This document shows, one piece after another, positions 1 through 6,905 of a DNA stretch of 14,775 nucleotides (its first letter is position 1; the number at the start of each line of letters is the position of its first letter). The notes under the pieces are model-generated. The model saw only the letters and a list, made by a program, of their open reading frames with translations, was not told the origin of the DNA and did no database searches. Origin of the DNA: an uncultured Collinsella sp. (GTDB lineage: Bacteria; Actinomycetota; Coriobacteriia; Coriobacteriales; Coriobacteriaceae); contig CABVBR010000038.1 in the NCBI GenBank assembly GCA_902496645.1, positions 1 through 14,775 of the forward strand. Direction: 5' to 3'. The position numbers were made by a program, and so were the translations under genes.

Positions 1-30
1 AAAAGGTCGGCCGAGAACGTGTCTCGGCCG
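1..30 (-). terminator. Rho-independent terminator of the 70-1101 membrane-protein gene
   Basis: A perfect 9-bp inverted repeat (8-16 with 22-30, arm CGGCCGAGA) encloses a 5-nt loop. Read on the minus strand it is followed by CCTTTT, as expected of an intrinsic terminator about 40 bp past the stop codon at 70-72. The plus-strand side has only a weak T-rich tail, so activity is probably mainly on the minus strand. The T tract reaches the window edge, so its full length cannot be seen. Confidence 0.7.
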
Positions 31-69
31 CCCTTCTTACGGTTGATCTTCCAAAGATCGCTTTGCCGC

Positions 70-1101
70 CTACTCAGACTGCCCACTCTTCTTGGCATGT
101 TTGGACGGAGCGCTCAAGAAACGACCCGTCAGATAGTTCGCGGGACCGGAGACATCAATCCCCAGCAGCACGTGTCCTAGCCATAGGAACGCCACGAGCA
201 CCAGTAGAGGAATCACGCACGAGGTCACGATCATCACGATGACGCCTTCGATGAGGTCGGTCACCTGCTGCACGATCTTGTCGGTCATCTGCTTGGCACC
301 GCTGGTCACCGACGTGACCAGGCTCGAGGCCCCGTCAGTCAACTGCTCGAGCACGTTTTTGGACTCCGTGGTCTCGGACTTTTTCTTGCTCGATTTTGTG
401 CTGGTCTCGGTCGACTTCTCCGCGGTATCGGTCTTTTCCGCAGCGTCCGCTGCCTTTTGCTCGGCCTGTTCAATGCTGACGCGATATGTCTCGTCGACCT
501 TTTGCGATACCCATACGCTCGCGGGCACAAGCGCCATGCCGATCACGGCAACCACCAGCACGCGCGTCGCCACACGGCGCAGGACAGCGCTCGTGCTCCA
601 GCGCCCATGAACGCCAAGCGACACCGCAAAGAGCACCAACGCAAACGGGATTAAGATGCCCAAGCCAACCGACCACAAAATCGTGAGCAAATATTTCTCG
701 AGGTAGAGCACGGCGAGCACGATGCCCAGGTTACCCGAAAGCTGCGCGAGCTGCTCGGCGACCGGCGTTCCCGTATCACCAGGCAGCGCGGTAATGCCCG
801 CAGACAGCGCCACGCACGAGGTCGTGAGCGCCAGTACGTTACCTTTCTTTTGGTCGATAACCTCGATGGTGGAGTCCCAAGTTTTGGTATCGGCGAAATG
901 CGGACGAGCTACAAAGCCCGACAGCAACGCCAGCACCACGAGCGCAACAATAAAGCCAATCTGCAGCTTTTTGTTTGCGCACACGACATCGGACAGGCTG
1001 GGCTGCAGCTCGGTTACCGCCGTGTGCTCGGTTATCTGGACAGGACGCCCATGAGCCATCTCGTGCGCGTCTCTTTTTTGTATTGACCCGTTATCCGGCA
1101 T
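70..1101 (-). CDS. Multi-pass membrane protein of unknown function (343 aa)
   Basis: I do not recognise a family. Residues 1-45 are polar and probably cytoplasmic. Hydrophobic segments lie near residues 46-65, 88-106, 124-163 (long, possibly two passes), 181-199 and 286-313. Between the fourth and last segments, about residues 205-280 are very polar. They are rich in Lys, Glu, Ser and Thr, with short Lys/Ser/Thr runs, and then turn into an amphipathic stretch, which suggests an extended or coiled-coil loop. The ATG at 1101 is supported by AGGAGG seven bases upstream. A TATACT -10 box is visible on the minus strand at 1140-1145, with no good -35. It has its own terminator at 1-30 and so appears to be a single-gene unit. 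Nothing in the sequence links it to sugar transport. Presence of the gene is near certain; function is unknown. Confidence 0.85.
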   Translation of the reverse strand: MPDNGSIQKRDAHEMAHGRPVQITEHTAVTELQPSLSDVVCANKKLQIGFIVALVVLALLSGFVARPHFADTKTWDSTIEVIDQKKGNVLALTTSCVALSAGITALPGDTGTPVAEQLAQLSGNLGIVLAVLYLEKYLLTILWSVGLGILIPFALVLFAVSLGVHGRWSTSAVLRRVATRVLVVAVIGMALVPASVWVSQKVDETYRVSIEQAEQKAADAAEKTDTAEKSTETSTKSSKKKSETTESKNVLEQLTDGASSLVTSVTSGAKQMTDKIVQQVTDLIEGVIVMIVTSCVIPLLVLVAFLWLGHVLLGIDVSGPANYLTGRFLSAPSKHAKKSGQSE

Positions 1102-1219
1102 TTGGATACCTCCTCAGTCCGGCGTTTAATGCGAAAGGGAGTATACCCACCGAGCAAAAATCGAACGGGAGGACGAACGGAGCGCAACAAGACTGTCCCC
1201 AATGACTATCTCGGGATGA

Positions 1220-1284
1220 GTTGCGGTGGAATAGGGATTGTTTTGCGCCCGCCGGCTCCTATTCAGTCCCTATTTCACCGCAAC
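1220..1284. repeat. Long imperfect palindrome (20-bp arms), REP/MITE-like
   Basis: The left arm at 1220-1239 (GTTGCGGTGGAATAGGGATT) pairs with 1265-1284 with only two non-Watson-Crick positions, both wobble-compatible. The spacer is about 25 nt. There is no T run after either arm, so it is not an ordinary terminator. It lies between two minus-strand genes and just before the real terminator at 1304-1336. Its size and loop length match the hairpins at 6668-6888 and 11557-11697, but its arm sequence differs. It may be one copy of a dispersed palindromic element; only one copy is present here. Confidence 0.6.
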
Positions 1285-1303
1285 CAAGACAGAAGGGATA
1301 CAG

Positions 1304-1336
1304 AAAAGCTCTGCCGCGGGTAGCGGCAGAGCTTTT
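1304..1336 (-). terminator. Strong bidirectional terminator behind the EIIA gene
   Basis: A perfect 14-bp inverted repeat (1304-1317 with 1323-1336) with a 5-nt loop starts with AAAA and ends with TTTT. Each strand therefore carries a GC-rich stem followed by a T run. It sits 28 bp past the stop codon of the minus-strand EIIA gene, which it most likely terminates. It could also stop transcription entering from the other direction. Confidence 0.88.
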
Positions 1337-1363
1337 GGAAGGGGACTTGGTTGTGAGAGCTCG

Positions 1364-1702
1364 TTAGGCGAGCTTAGCCTCGAGTGCGGCGATGCGCTTA
1401 TAGGCATCGATGGTAAAGCGGGTCTGCTTCTCCAGGATCATGGTGGTCATGAGAGTATCCTGAGCATGGGCCATGATGAAGGTCATCTCCATCTCGCCGC
1501 CGCCGGCCTCCTGCGAAAGCAGCTTGGTCTGCGTGTCGTGGGCACCGATGAGCGCATCGCCGGCATCCTTGTGCAGCTGCTCGGCCTTCTCAAAATCACC
1601 CTCGCGAGCAGCATCGAGCGCTGCAAGCAGATCGGTCTGGGCGTCGCCCGCGTATGCGACAATCTCGAATCCAACCATCGAGATTTCTTCTTTGGTTGCC
1701 AT
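1364..1702 (-). CDS. lacF: PTS EIIA component, lactose/cellobiose family (LacF type)
   Basis: This 112-aa cytoplasmic protein has the length and all-helical character of lactose/cellobiose EIIA (PTS_IIA, LacF/ChbA family). It would carry phosphate from HPr to the EIIB domain. The phosphorylation site is visible as His79 in IMAHAQDTLM. Asp82, three residues on, matches the metal-binding Asp of the lactococcal protein (His78/Asp81 there). The start is supported by GAAAGGA seven bases before the ATG. It is the only EIIA in the window and neither EIICB has a fused IIA domain, so it probably serves both permeases. It lies 214 bp downstream of, and in the same direction as, the cassette 1 lacI gene, but likely has its own promoter. 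A weak candidate is TTGTTT (1790-1795), 18 bp, CATACA (1766-1771). Family assignment is firm; lactose versus cellobiose is inferred from the GH1 neighbours. Confidence 0.93.
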   Translation of the reverse strand: MATKEEISMVGFEIVAYAGDAQTDLLAALDAAREGDFEKAEQLHKDAGDALIGAHDTQTKLLSQEAGGGEMEMTFIMAHAQDTLMTTMILEKQTRFTIDAYKRIAALEAKLA

Positions 1703-1828
1703 ATTGCGTTCCTTTCACATATGAACCAATGGAGAGCATCGCGTCCGGGCATACGCGCTGCGTTGTGTATGACAGAGACAGTAACATTCAAACAAAAAAG
1801 AACAGCGCAAAACGTAATTTCGAGCTAT

Positions 1829-1884
1829 GAACGGTCGTTTTTCGCCCGTGAACGGTTTTTAAACCAATCCGAACATTCTTGAAC
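1829..1884. promoter_or_regulatory. Four phased GAAC half-sites upstream of the EIIA gene
   Basis: GAAC occurs at 1829, 1850, 1871 and 1881, so the spacings are 21, 21 and 10 bp, close to whole helical turns. The last pair reads CGAACATTCTTGAACA. It resembles CGAACAATAACGAACA over the start region of the DeoR gene at 14639-14654. GAACA/TGTTC half-sites are typical of several DeoR-family regulators, GlpR for example. The block lies upstream of the tentative EIIA promoter. The role is inferred. Confidence 0.4.
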
Positions 1885-1916
1885 ACAATTAGCGGAAACC
1901 CAAAAGGGACCGCACC

Positions 1917-2921
1917 CTAGCGTACATCGCGCACCGTATCGCCCTTGACGAGCACGCCCGGAAACAGCATGTGCTCCACGCCAGACTCAACGCCCTCGGC
2001 GCCGGCAATCTTGTCGACCGCCCACATGCCGACGCGCTTGTTGTCAAAGCGCACCGTAGTCAGGCGACGATCGGGCACGATATCGCCCAAACTATCGTCA
2101 ACACCCACCACGCTCACGTCCTCGGGCACGCGCTTTCCGCGCGACTCGAGCCCGCGAATGCAGCCGTAGGCCATGGCGTCGTTTGAAGCATAAATGGCCG
2201 TACAGGTCGGATCGTCCGCCAGAGCCTGACCGGCAGCATACCCGCTCTGTGCCGTCCAATCGCCACGGACGAGTCGCGGCGGCTCAATACCATGCGCGCG
2301 CAATGTCTCACGCCAGCCCTCCTCGCGTTGCATGCCCGAAAGCGAGCGCTCGGGGCACGAGATAAAGTGCACGGTCTTGTGCCCCTGCTCCAGCAAGTAC
2401 TCGACCACCTGGCGCGAGCAATCGAACTGGTCGTTATCGACCGTCGAGCACAGCGGGTGCTCCAGCATGGTAACGAGCACCGTCTGCATACCGGGCAGCG
2501 GCTCAAAGGTGCCAAAGTCCGCCGGCATGCGGTTCATGATCACGACCATGCCGTCCACCGGCAGTGCGCTCATGCGCGACGATGCACTCTCGAGGGTATA
2601 CGGATGCCCGTCTACTTTAGTGAGGGTGATGGCATAGCCATGTTTGTCGGCCGCGGCGGCAAAGCCCTCCATACGGTCGAGGTTGCCGGTGCCGGTAATG
2701 TTGAACATGGCGACGCCGACGGTCTTAAATTTGCCGCGGCGCAGCGATCGACCGGCAAAATTGGGGCGATACCCCAGCTCGCGCATGGCGGCGCGCACGC
2801 GCTCCTTGGTCTCGGGGCGCACGCTGGGCGAATCGTGCACCGTACGCGAGACTGTCTGCTCCGAGACACCCGCGAGACGCGCCACGTCCTTAACGGAAAC
2901 CGATTTTTTAACAGCGGCCAT
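1917..2921 (-). CDS. LacI-family transcriptional regulator of cassette 1
   Basis: This 334-aa protein has the full-length LacI/GalR architecture. An N-terminal helix-turn-helix (about residues 8-28, VSVKDVARLAGVSEQTVSR) is followed by a hinge helix near 50-62 and a periplasmic-binding-protein-like effector and dimerisation domain. That domain shows typical blocks such as LPVDGMVV, YASNDAMAYG and PEDVSVVGVDDS. The start codon has only a weak GAAAGA site nine bases away, but it gives the usual spacing to the helix-turn-helix. It is transcribed divergently from EIICB, and the 356-bp gap holds two copies of a likely operator. It is most likely a repressor relieved by the sugar or sugar phosphate. 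A TATACT -10 box is visible on the minus strand at 2987-2992. Its paralogue at 6906-7916 shares the same domain layout throughout. Confidence 0.93.
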   Translation of the reverse strand: MAAVKKSVSVKDVARLAGVSEQTVSRTVHDSPSVRPETKERVRAAMRELGYRPNFAGRSLRRGKFKTVGVAMFNITGTGNLDRMEGFAAAADKHGYAITLTKVDGHPYTLESASSRMSALPVDGMVVIMNRMPADFGTFEPLPGMQTVLVTMLEHPLCSTVDNDQFDCSRQVVEYLLEQGHKTVHFISCPERSLSGMQREEGWRETLRAHGIEPPRLVRGDWTAQSGYAAGQALADDPTCTAIYASNDAMAYGCIRGLESRGKRVPEDVSVVGVDDSLGDIVPDRRLTTVRFDNKRVGMWAVDKIAGAEGVESGVEHMLFPGVLVKGDTVRDVR

Positions 2922-3078
2922 AGGTCGATCTTTCTATGTCAACGATGCCATCGCGGGCATCCCAACAGACAAAATGAACGCCTCCAAGTATATCCAACGC
3001 CTCTCCCGCCATACGCTCACCACCCAAAACCTACCGTTCACCGACAATCCCGCTTCCCCGAACGGCTTTTGTCGACCA

Positions 3079-3096
3079 AATGTTAACGTTGCCATT
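3079..3096 (+). promoter_or_regulatory. LacI-type operator A of cassette 1
   Basis: The 18-mer AATGTTAACGTTGCCATT is a pseudo-palindrome centred on the CpG at 3087/3088, with AATG/CATT ends and an AACGTT centre, the usual LacI/GalR operator design. The same element recurs inverted at 3199-3216, identical over most positions and with similar flanks. The centres are exactly 120 bp apart, which would allow looping by a tetramer or by two dimers. Binding by the 1917-2921 protein is inferred from position. Confidence 0.68.
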
Positions 3097-3198
3097 GTGC
3101 AAACACAGAGCCACCGGGCGGCTCAAACGTTTACGCGTAAGGAATCGACGGTTCGCAGGCACAGGAACCCCCGATTCGCGTCTTTTTTTGTGCCGCAA

Positions 3199-3216
3199 AA
3201 TGGCAACGTCAACATT
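3199..3216 (-). promoter_or_regulatory. LacI-type operator B of cassette 1
   Basis: On the minus strand this reads AATGTTGACGTTGCCATT, one base different from operator A. It ends directly against the candidate -35 box at 3217, so a bound repressor would block RNA polymerase from the EIICB promoter. Confidence 0.68.
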
Positions 3217-3244
3217 TTGGCAACCGAACGCCAAAAGCTACCAT
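3217..3244 (+). promoter_or_regulatory. Candidate promoter of the cassette 1 EIICB-GH1 operon
   Basis: TTGGCA (3217-3222) is followed after 16 bp by TACCAT (3239-3244). The -35 matches five of six consensus bases and the -10 four of six. This would give a leader of about 27 nt carrying the AGGAG site at 3267-3271. Position next to operator B supports it, but the match alone is modest. Confidence 0.4.
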
Positions 3245-3277
3245 CGTTGCTAACCCACCGACTCTTAGGAGCATTGC

Positions 3278-5053
3278 ATGGAGCAACTCATCGCCATCAT
3301 CGAAAAGGGCCAGCCCTTTTTCAACGCGATCGCCCGCAACAAGTACCTCAAGGCGATCCGCGACGGCTTTATCTCCGTCATCCCCATCATCATCTTCTCG
3401 TCCATCTTCTGCCTGGTAGCCTCGGTCCCCAACATCTGGGGTTTCTACTGGCCCGATGACATCAACAACGCCCTGTGGAAGTGCTACAACTACTCCATGG
3501 GCATCCTGGCCATCGCCTGCGCCGCCACCACGGCCAAGCACTTCGCCGACGCCCAGAACCGCGATCTACCCAAGAACAACCAGATCAACTTCATCTCGTG
3601 CATGTGCGCAGCCATCATCGGCTTCTTGCTCCTTTCGAGCGACACGATCGCCACGGACGCTGCCAGCGGCTTCAACACCACCTACCTTGGTTCCAAAGGC
3701 CTGCTGACCGCCTTTATCGCCGCGTTTGTGACCGGCATCATCTATAAGTTCTTCATCAAGCGCAACATCACCGTCAAGATGCCCGAGCAGGTTCCGCCCA
3801 ACATCTCGCAGACCTTTAAGGACATCATCCCCTTCTCCGTCTGCATCACCGTCTTTTGGGTCTTTGACATCGTCTTCCGCGCTGCCTTTGGCTTCTGCTT
3901 TGCCCAGGGCGTCATCCAAGTGTTCCAGCCCCTGTTCACCGCTGCCGACGGCTACATTGGCCTCGCTGTGATCTACGGCGCCATGAGCCTCTTCTGGTTC
4001 GTCGGCGTCCACGGCCCCTCGATCGTCGAGCCCGCCATCGCCGCCGCTCTCGTTGCCAACATGACCGACAACCTGGCTGCGTTCCAGGCCGGCCAGCACG
4101 CTTCCGCTGTCCTGACCCAGGGTGCCCAGTACTTCGTCGTCTGCATGGGCGGCACCGGTGCCACGCTCGTCCTGGTCTTTATGTTCTGCTTCCTGGCCAA
4201 GTCTCAGGAAATGCGCGCCGTCGGCAAGGCCGCCATCGTCCCGGTCTGCTTTGCTGTCAACGAGCCGCTGCTGTTCGCCGCGCCCATCGTGCTCAACCCC
4301 GTCTTCTTTGTCCCGTTTGTCTTTGCCCCGATCGCCAACATCTGGATCCTCAAGATCTTTATCGACTTCTTGGGCATGAACGGCTTTATGTACACCCTGC
4401 CCTGGACCGTTCCCGGCCCCATCGGCACCATCATGGGCTTGGGCTTCCAGCCGCTCGCCTTTGTGATGCTCGCCCTCATCCTGGTCGTCGACTTCGTCCT
4501 GTACTACCCGTTCTTCCGTGCATATGACGCCCAGAAGTGCGCCGAGGAGGCCGAGATCTCCCAGGAGGAGCTCACCGCCAAGAACGCCGAGAAGGCCGCC
4601 AAGCTCAACGACGCCTTCCAGGGCAAGGCCGATGCCAAGAGCGTTGCCGCCGGCGCCGCAGCCGAGGCCGTGAAGGCCGACGCCCCTGCCGCTTCTGCAG
4701 CACCCGCTGCCGAGGCAACGACCGCCAGCGACCTCAACGGCAAGCGCGTGCTCGTGCTCTGCCAGGGTGGCGGAACCTCAGGCCTGCTCGCCAACGCGCT
4801 GGCCAAGGCCGCCAAGGAGCGCGGCATCGATCTTGAAACCGCCGCCGAGGCCTATGGCAACCACGTGGATATGCTCCCCGACTTTGACCTGGTCGTCCTG
4901 GCCCCGCAGGCAGCCAGCTACCTGGCCGACCTGCAGAAAGACTGCGAGCGTGTGGGCAACAAGTGCGTCGCCTGCCGTGGCAAGCAGTACATCGAGCTCT
5001 CCCAGAACGGCGACAAGTCTCTCGCCTTCGTCTCCGAGCAACTATCGAAGTAA
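3278..5053 (+). CDS. lacE: PTS EIICB permease, lactose/cellobiose family (cassette 1)
   Basis: This 591-aa fused permease and phosphotransfer protein lies in the cytoplasmic membrane. Residues 1 to about 415 form the EIIC domain with many hydrophobic segments. It contains the family motifs GVHGPSIVEP (His245) and NEPLLFAAP (Glu329), matching the substrate-binding His and Glu of ChbC-type EIIC. About residues 416-487 are an Ala/Lys/Glu-rich linker. Residues 489-591 are EIIB, with the phosphocysteine Cys495 in VLVLCQGGGTSG. EIIA is absent and would come from the gene at 1364-1702. AGGAG lies six bases before the ATG. It is the first gene of the cassette 1 operon, separated from the GH1 gene by 66 bp holding a hairpin. 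The IIC-IIB order and partner genes match LacE. A cellobiose-type substrate cannot be excluded from this protein alone. Confidence 0.93.
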   Translation: MEQLIAIIEKGQPFFNAIARNKYLKAIRDGFISVIPIIIFSSIFCLVASVPNIWGFYWPDDINNALWKCYNYSMGILAIACAATTAKHFADAQNRDLPKNNQINFISCMCAAIIGFLLLSSDTIATDAASGFNTTYLGSKGLLTAFIAAFVTGIIYKFFIKRNITVKMPEQVPPNISQTFKDIIPFSVCITVFWVFDIVFRAAFGFCFAQGVIQVFQPLFTAADGYIGLAVIYGAMSLFWFVGVHGPSIVEPAIAAALVANMTDNLAAFQAGQHASAVLTQGAQYFVVCMGGTGATLVLVFMFCFLAKSQEMRAVGKAAIVPVCFAVNEPLLFAAPIVLNPVFFVPFVFAPIANIWILKIFIDFLGMNGFMYTLPWTVPGPIGTIMGLGFQPLAFVMLALILVVDFVLYYPFFRAYDAQKCAEEAEISQEELTAKNAEKAAKLNDAFQGKADAKSVAAGAAAEAVKADAPAASAAPAAEATTASDLNGKRVLVLCQGGGTSGLLANALAKAAKERGIDLETAAEAYGNHVDMLPDFDLVVLAPQAASYLADLQKDCERVGNKCVACRGKQYIELSQNGDKSLAFVSEQLSK

Positions 5054-5063
5054 GTAACGCCCA

Positions 5064-5095
5064 GGGCCAGCCGACCATCAACAGCCGGTTGGCCC
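5064..5095 (+). promoter_or_regulatory. Intercistronic hairpin between EIICB and GH1 (cassette 1)
   Basis: A 10-bp stem (5064-5073 with 5086-5095, arm GGGCCAGCCG, one G-T pair) has a 12-nt loop. The bases after it are only mildly T-rich (TTCGATTT). It is more likely a processing or partial-termination element that sets EIICB:GH1 ratios than a full terminator. The cassette 2 operon has a hairpin at the same place with a different sequence. Confidence 0.5.
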
Positions 5096-5119
5096 TTCGA
5101 TTTAGACGATTGGATCATC

Positions 5120-6559
5120 ATGTCCGTTAATCCTGCTAGCGTCACCAACCCGCCTGCGCAGTTTCCCGAGGACTTTGTCTTTGGCGGCGCCACTGCTGCC
5201 TACCAGGTAGAGGGCGAGACCCGCACTCACGGTAAGGGCAAGGTTGCCTGGGACGACTTCCTGGAGGCCCAGGGGCGCTTTTCCCCCGATCCCGCTTCGG
5301 ACTTCTATAACCAGTACCCCGTCGACCTGGAGCTGTGCGAGGAATTCGGCATCAACGGCATCCGCCTCTCCATCGCTTGGAGCCGCATCTTCCCCAACGG
5401 CACCGGCGAGATCAACCCCGAGGGTGTCCAGTTCTACCACGACCTTTTCGCCGAGTGCCACAAGCACCACGTTGAGCCGTTTGTCACGCTGCATCACTTC
5501 GATACGCCGCTTCCCCTCTTTGAGAAGGGCGATTTCCTCAACCGCGAGACCATCGACGCCTTTGTGGACTTTGCCACCTTCTGCTTTAAGGAGTACGCCG
5601 ACCAGGTGACCTATTGGTTCACCTTTAACGAGATCTGGGCGGACGCCTCCAACACCTACATCGAGGGCACCTTCCCCGGCGGCGTCAAGGCGCATCTGGC
5701 CGAGGCCTTCCAGTGCGAGCACAACATGATGCTCGCCCACGCCAAGGCCGTGCTGGCCTTCCACAACGGCGGCTTTAAGGGCAAGATCGGCGTCATCCAG
5801 TCGCTGGAGTTCAAGTACCCGCTCAACGAGAACGACCCCGCCGACATCAAAGCCGCCAACAACGAGCACGTGCTGCAAAACCAGTTTTTGCTCGACGCTA
5901 CCTTCCGCGGCGACTACGCGCCCGACACCCTCGAGTGCGCCAACCGCTTGGCCGCCATCTCGGGCGGCACCATCGAGATCCTGGACGAGGACCTCGAGAT
6001 CATGCGCGAGGCTGCGCTCTACAACGACTACCTGGGCGTTAACAACTACCAGTGCCGCTTCCTCAAGGCCTACGATGGCGAGAACGACCTGCACCACAAC
6101 GGTACGGGCGAGAAGGGCACCGGCCGCTGGCGCGTCAAGGGCATTGGCGAGCACGTGAACAAGCCCGGCATCCCCACCACCGACTGGGACTGGATCATCT
6201 ATCCCGAGGGTCTGTTCGATCTGCTCGTCTACATTAAGCAGCGCTACCCCAACTACAAGCAGATCTTCATCACCGAGAACGGCATGGGCTACAAGGATCC
6301 CTACAAGGACGGCTTTGTGGACGACCAGCCGCGCATCGACTACATCGAGCAGCACCTGCGTTGGCTGCTCAAGGCCATGGAGGTCGGCGTCAACGTGGGC
6401 GGCTACTTCCTCTGGAGTCTGCAGGACCAATTCTCCTGGACCAACGGCTACAACAAGCGCTACGGCTTCTTCTACGTAGACTTTGAGACTCAGAAGCGCA
6501 CGCCCAAGGCAAGCGCCTACTGGTACAAGCACGTTGCCGAGACCCGTCGTCTGGACTAG
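5120..6559 (+). CDS. lacG: 6-phospho-beta-galactosidase, GH1 (cassette 1)
   Basis: This 479-aa cytoplasmic GH1 enzyme would hydrolyse the 6-phospho-beta-galactoside delivered by the PTS. The acid/base Glu171 lies in TFNEI and the nucleophile Glu386 in ITENGMG. They are 215 residues apart, as in lactococcal LacG (Glu160/Glu375). The phosphate site near the C terminus is SWTNGYNKRYG (Ser439, Lys446, Tyr448). Trp440 occupies the position where LacG has a Trp and 6-phospho-beta-glucosidases usually have a smaller residue, which favours the galactosidase call. Length and most sequence blocks match LacG. The start has a poor ribosome site, but no better one exists before the conserved FVFGGATAAYQ segment, so translation may be coupled to EIICB. 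A strong terminator follows. Confidence 0.92.
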   Translation: MSVNPASVTNPPAQFPEDFVFGGATAAYQVEGETRTHGKGKVAWDDFLEAQGRFSPDPASDFYNQYPVDLELCEEFGINGIRLSIAWSRIFPNGTGEINPEGVQFYHDLFAECHKHHVEPFVTLHHFDTPLPLFEKGDFLNRETIDAFVDFATFCFKEYADQVTYWFTFNEIWADASNTYIEGTFPGGVKAHLAEAFQCEHNMMLAHAKAVLAFHNGGFKGKIGVIQSLEFKYPLNENDPADIKAANNEHVLQNQFLLDATFRGDYAPDTLECANRLAAISGGTIEILDEDLEIMREAALYNDYLGVNNYQCRFLKAYDGENDLHHNGTGEKGTGRWRVKGIGEHVNKPGIPTTDWDWIIYPEGLFDLLVYIKQRYPNYKQIFITENGMGYKDPYKDGFVDDQPRIDYIEQHLRWLLKAMEVGVNVGGYFLWSLQDQFSWTNGYNKRYGFFYVDFETQKRTPKASAYWYKHVAETRRLD

Positions 6560-6606
6560 CGGCTCGCGGGGCTGCCCCGCTCACATAACCTGCTCCCCAT
6601 TTCTCA

Positions 6607-6650
6607 GCCGGGGGTGGCACGTCACGCGACGCGCCGCCCCCGGCTTTTTT
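6607..6650 (+). terminator. Terminator of the cassette 1 operon
   Basis: A 12-bp stem (6607-6618 with 6633-6644, one T-G pair) has a 14-nt loop and is followed by six T residues at 6645-6650. It lies about 50 bp past the GH1 stop codon. A smaller hairpin with GCGGGG/CCCCGC arms precedes it at 6566-6580. Confidence 0.9.
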
Positions 6651-6667
6651 GTGCAGGTCGGAAGCCG

Positions 6668-6730
6668 TTTGTCTCGATCTGTAACATCTAGCTGGTTATT
6701 TCACCCTTAACTGTTACAGATCGAGACAAA
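6668..6730. repeat. Hairpin repeat copy 1
   Basis: Perfect 19-bp arms (6668-6686 with 6712-6730, inner end ATCTGTAACA) enclose a 25-nt loop that itself holds a small GGT/ACC pairing. It starts 17 bp after the cassette 1 terminator, so it lies outside the main transcript. It is the best-preserved of five copies. Confidence 0.85.
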
Positions 6731-6749
6731 TGGAATAAGCGGGACCGAA

Positions 6750-6810
6750 TTGTCTAAATCTGTAACACTAAAACCGGTTTTGGACGTCTAGTTGTTGCAG
6801 ATTGAGATAA
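6750..6810. repeat. Hairpin repeat copy 2
   Basis: The arms at 6750-6767 and 6793-6810 pair with one mismatch and two wobble positions around a 25-nt loop containing CCGGTTTTGG. The centre is 81 bp from that of copy 1. The loop core matches that of copy 5 in the same phase. Confidence 0.8.
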
Positions 6811-6831
6811 ACGCACAGGGCAATCCTCTCA

Positions 6832-6888
6832 ATCTCAATCTGTAACATCTAGCTGAGATTTTCGGCCCCACCTGTTACAGATTAAGAT
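6832..6888. repeat. Hairpin repeat copy 3
   Basis: The arms at 6832-6847 and 6873-6888 pair with one mismatch around a 25-nt loop starting TCTAGC. The centre is 80 bp from that of copy 2. It ends 17 bp before the convergent lacI gene of cassette 2, which has no other visible terminator, so this hairpin may help to stop that transcript. Confidence 0.8.
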
Positions 6889-6905
6889 GAACGAGCCGAG
6901 CACGT

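Noticed and set aside
5102..6532. Long minus-strand reading frame opposite the cassette 1 GH1 gene
   Set aside because: It is a high-GC shadow frame, with Val/Leu/Gly/Asp-biased composition and no domain or ribosome site. The plus strand has clear catalytic motifs.
6668..6888. Regularly spaced repeats as a CRISPR array
   Set aside because: Each unit is one long inverted repeat with a variable loop, not a direct repeat with unique spacers. There are only three and two copies, arms vary between copies, and no cas genes are present.
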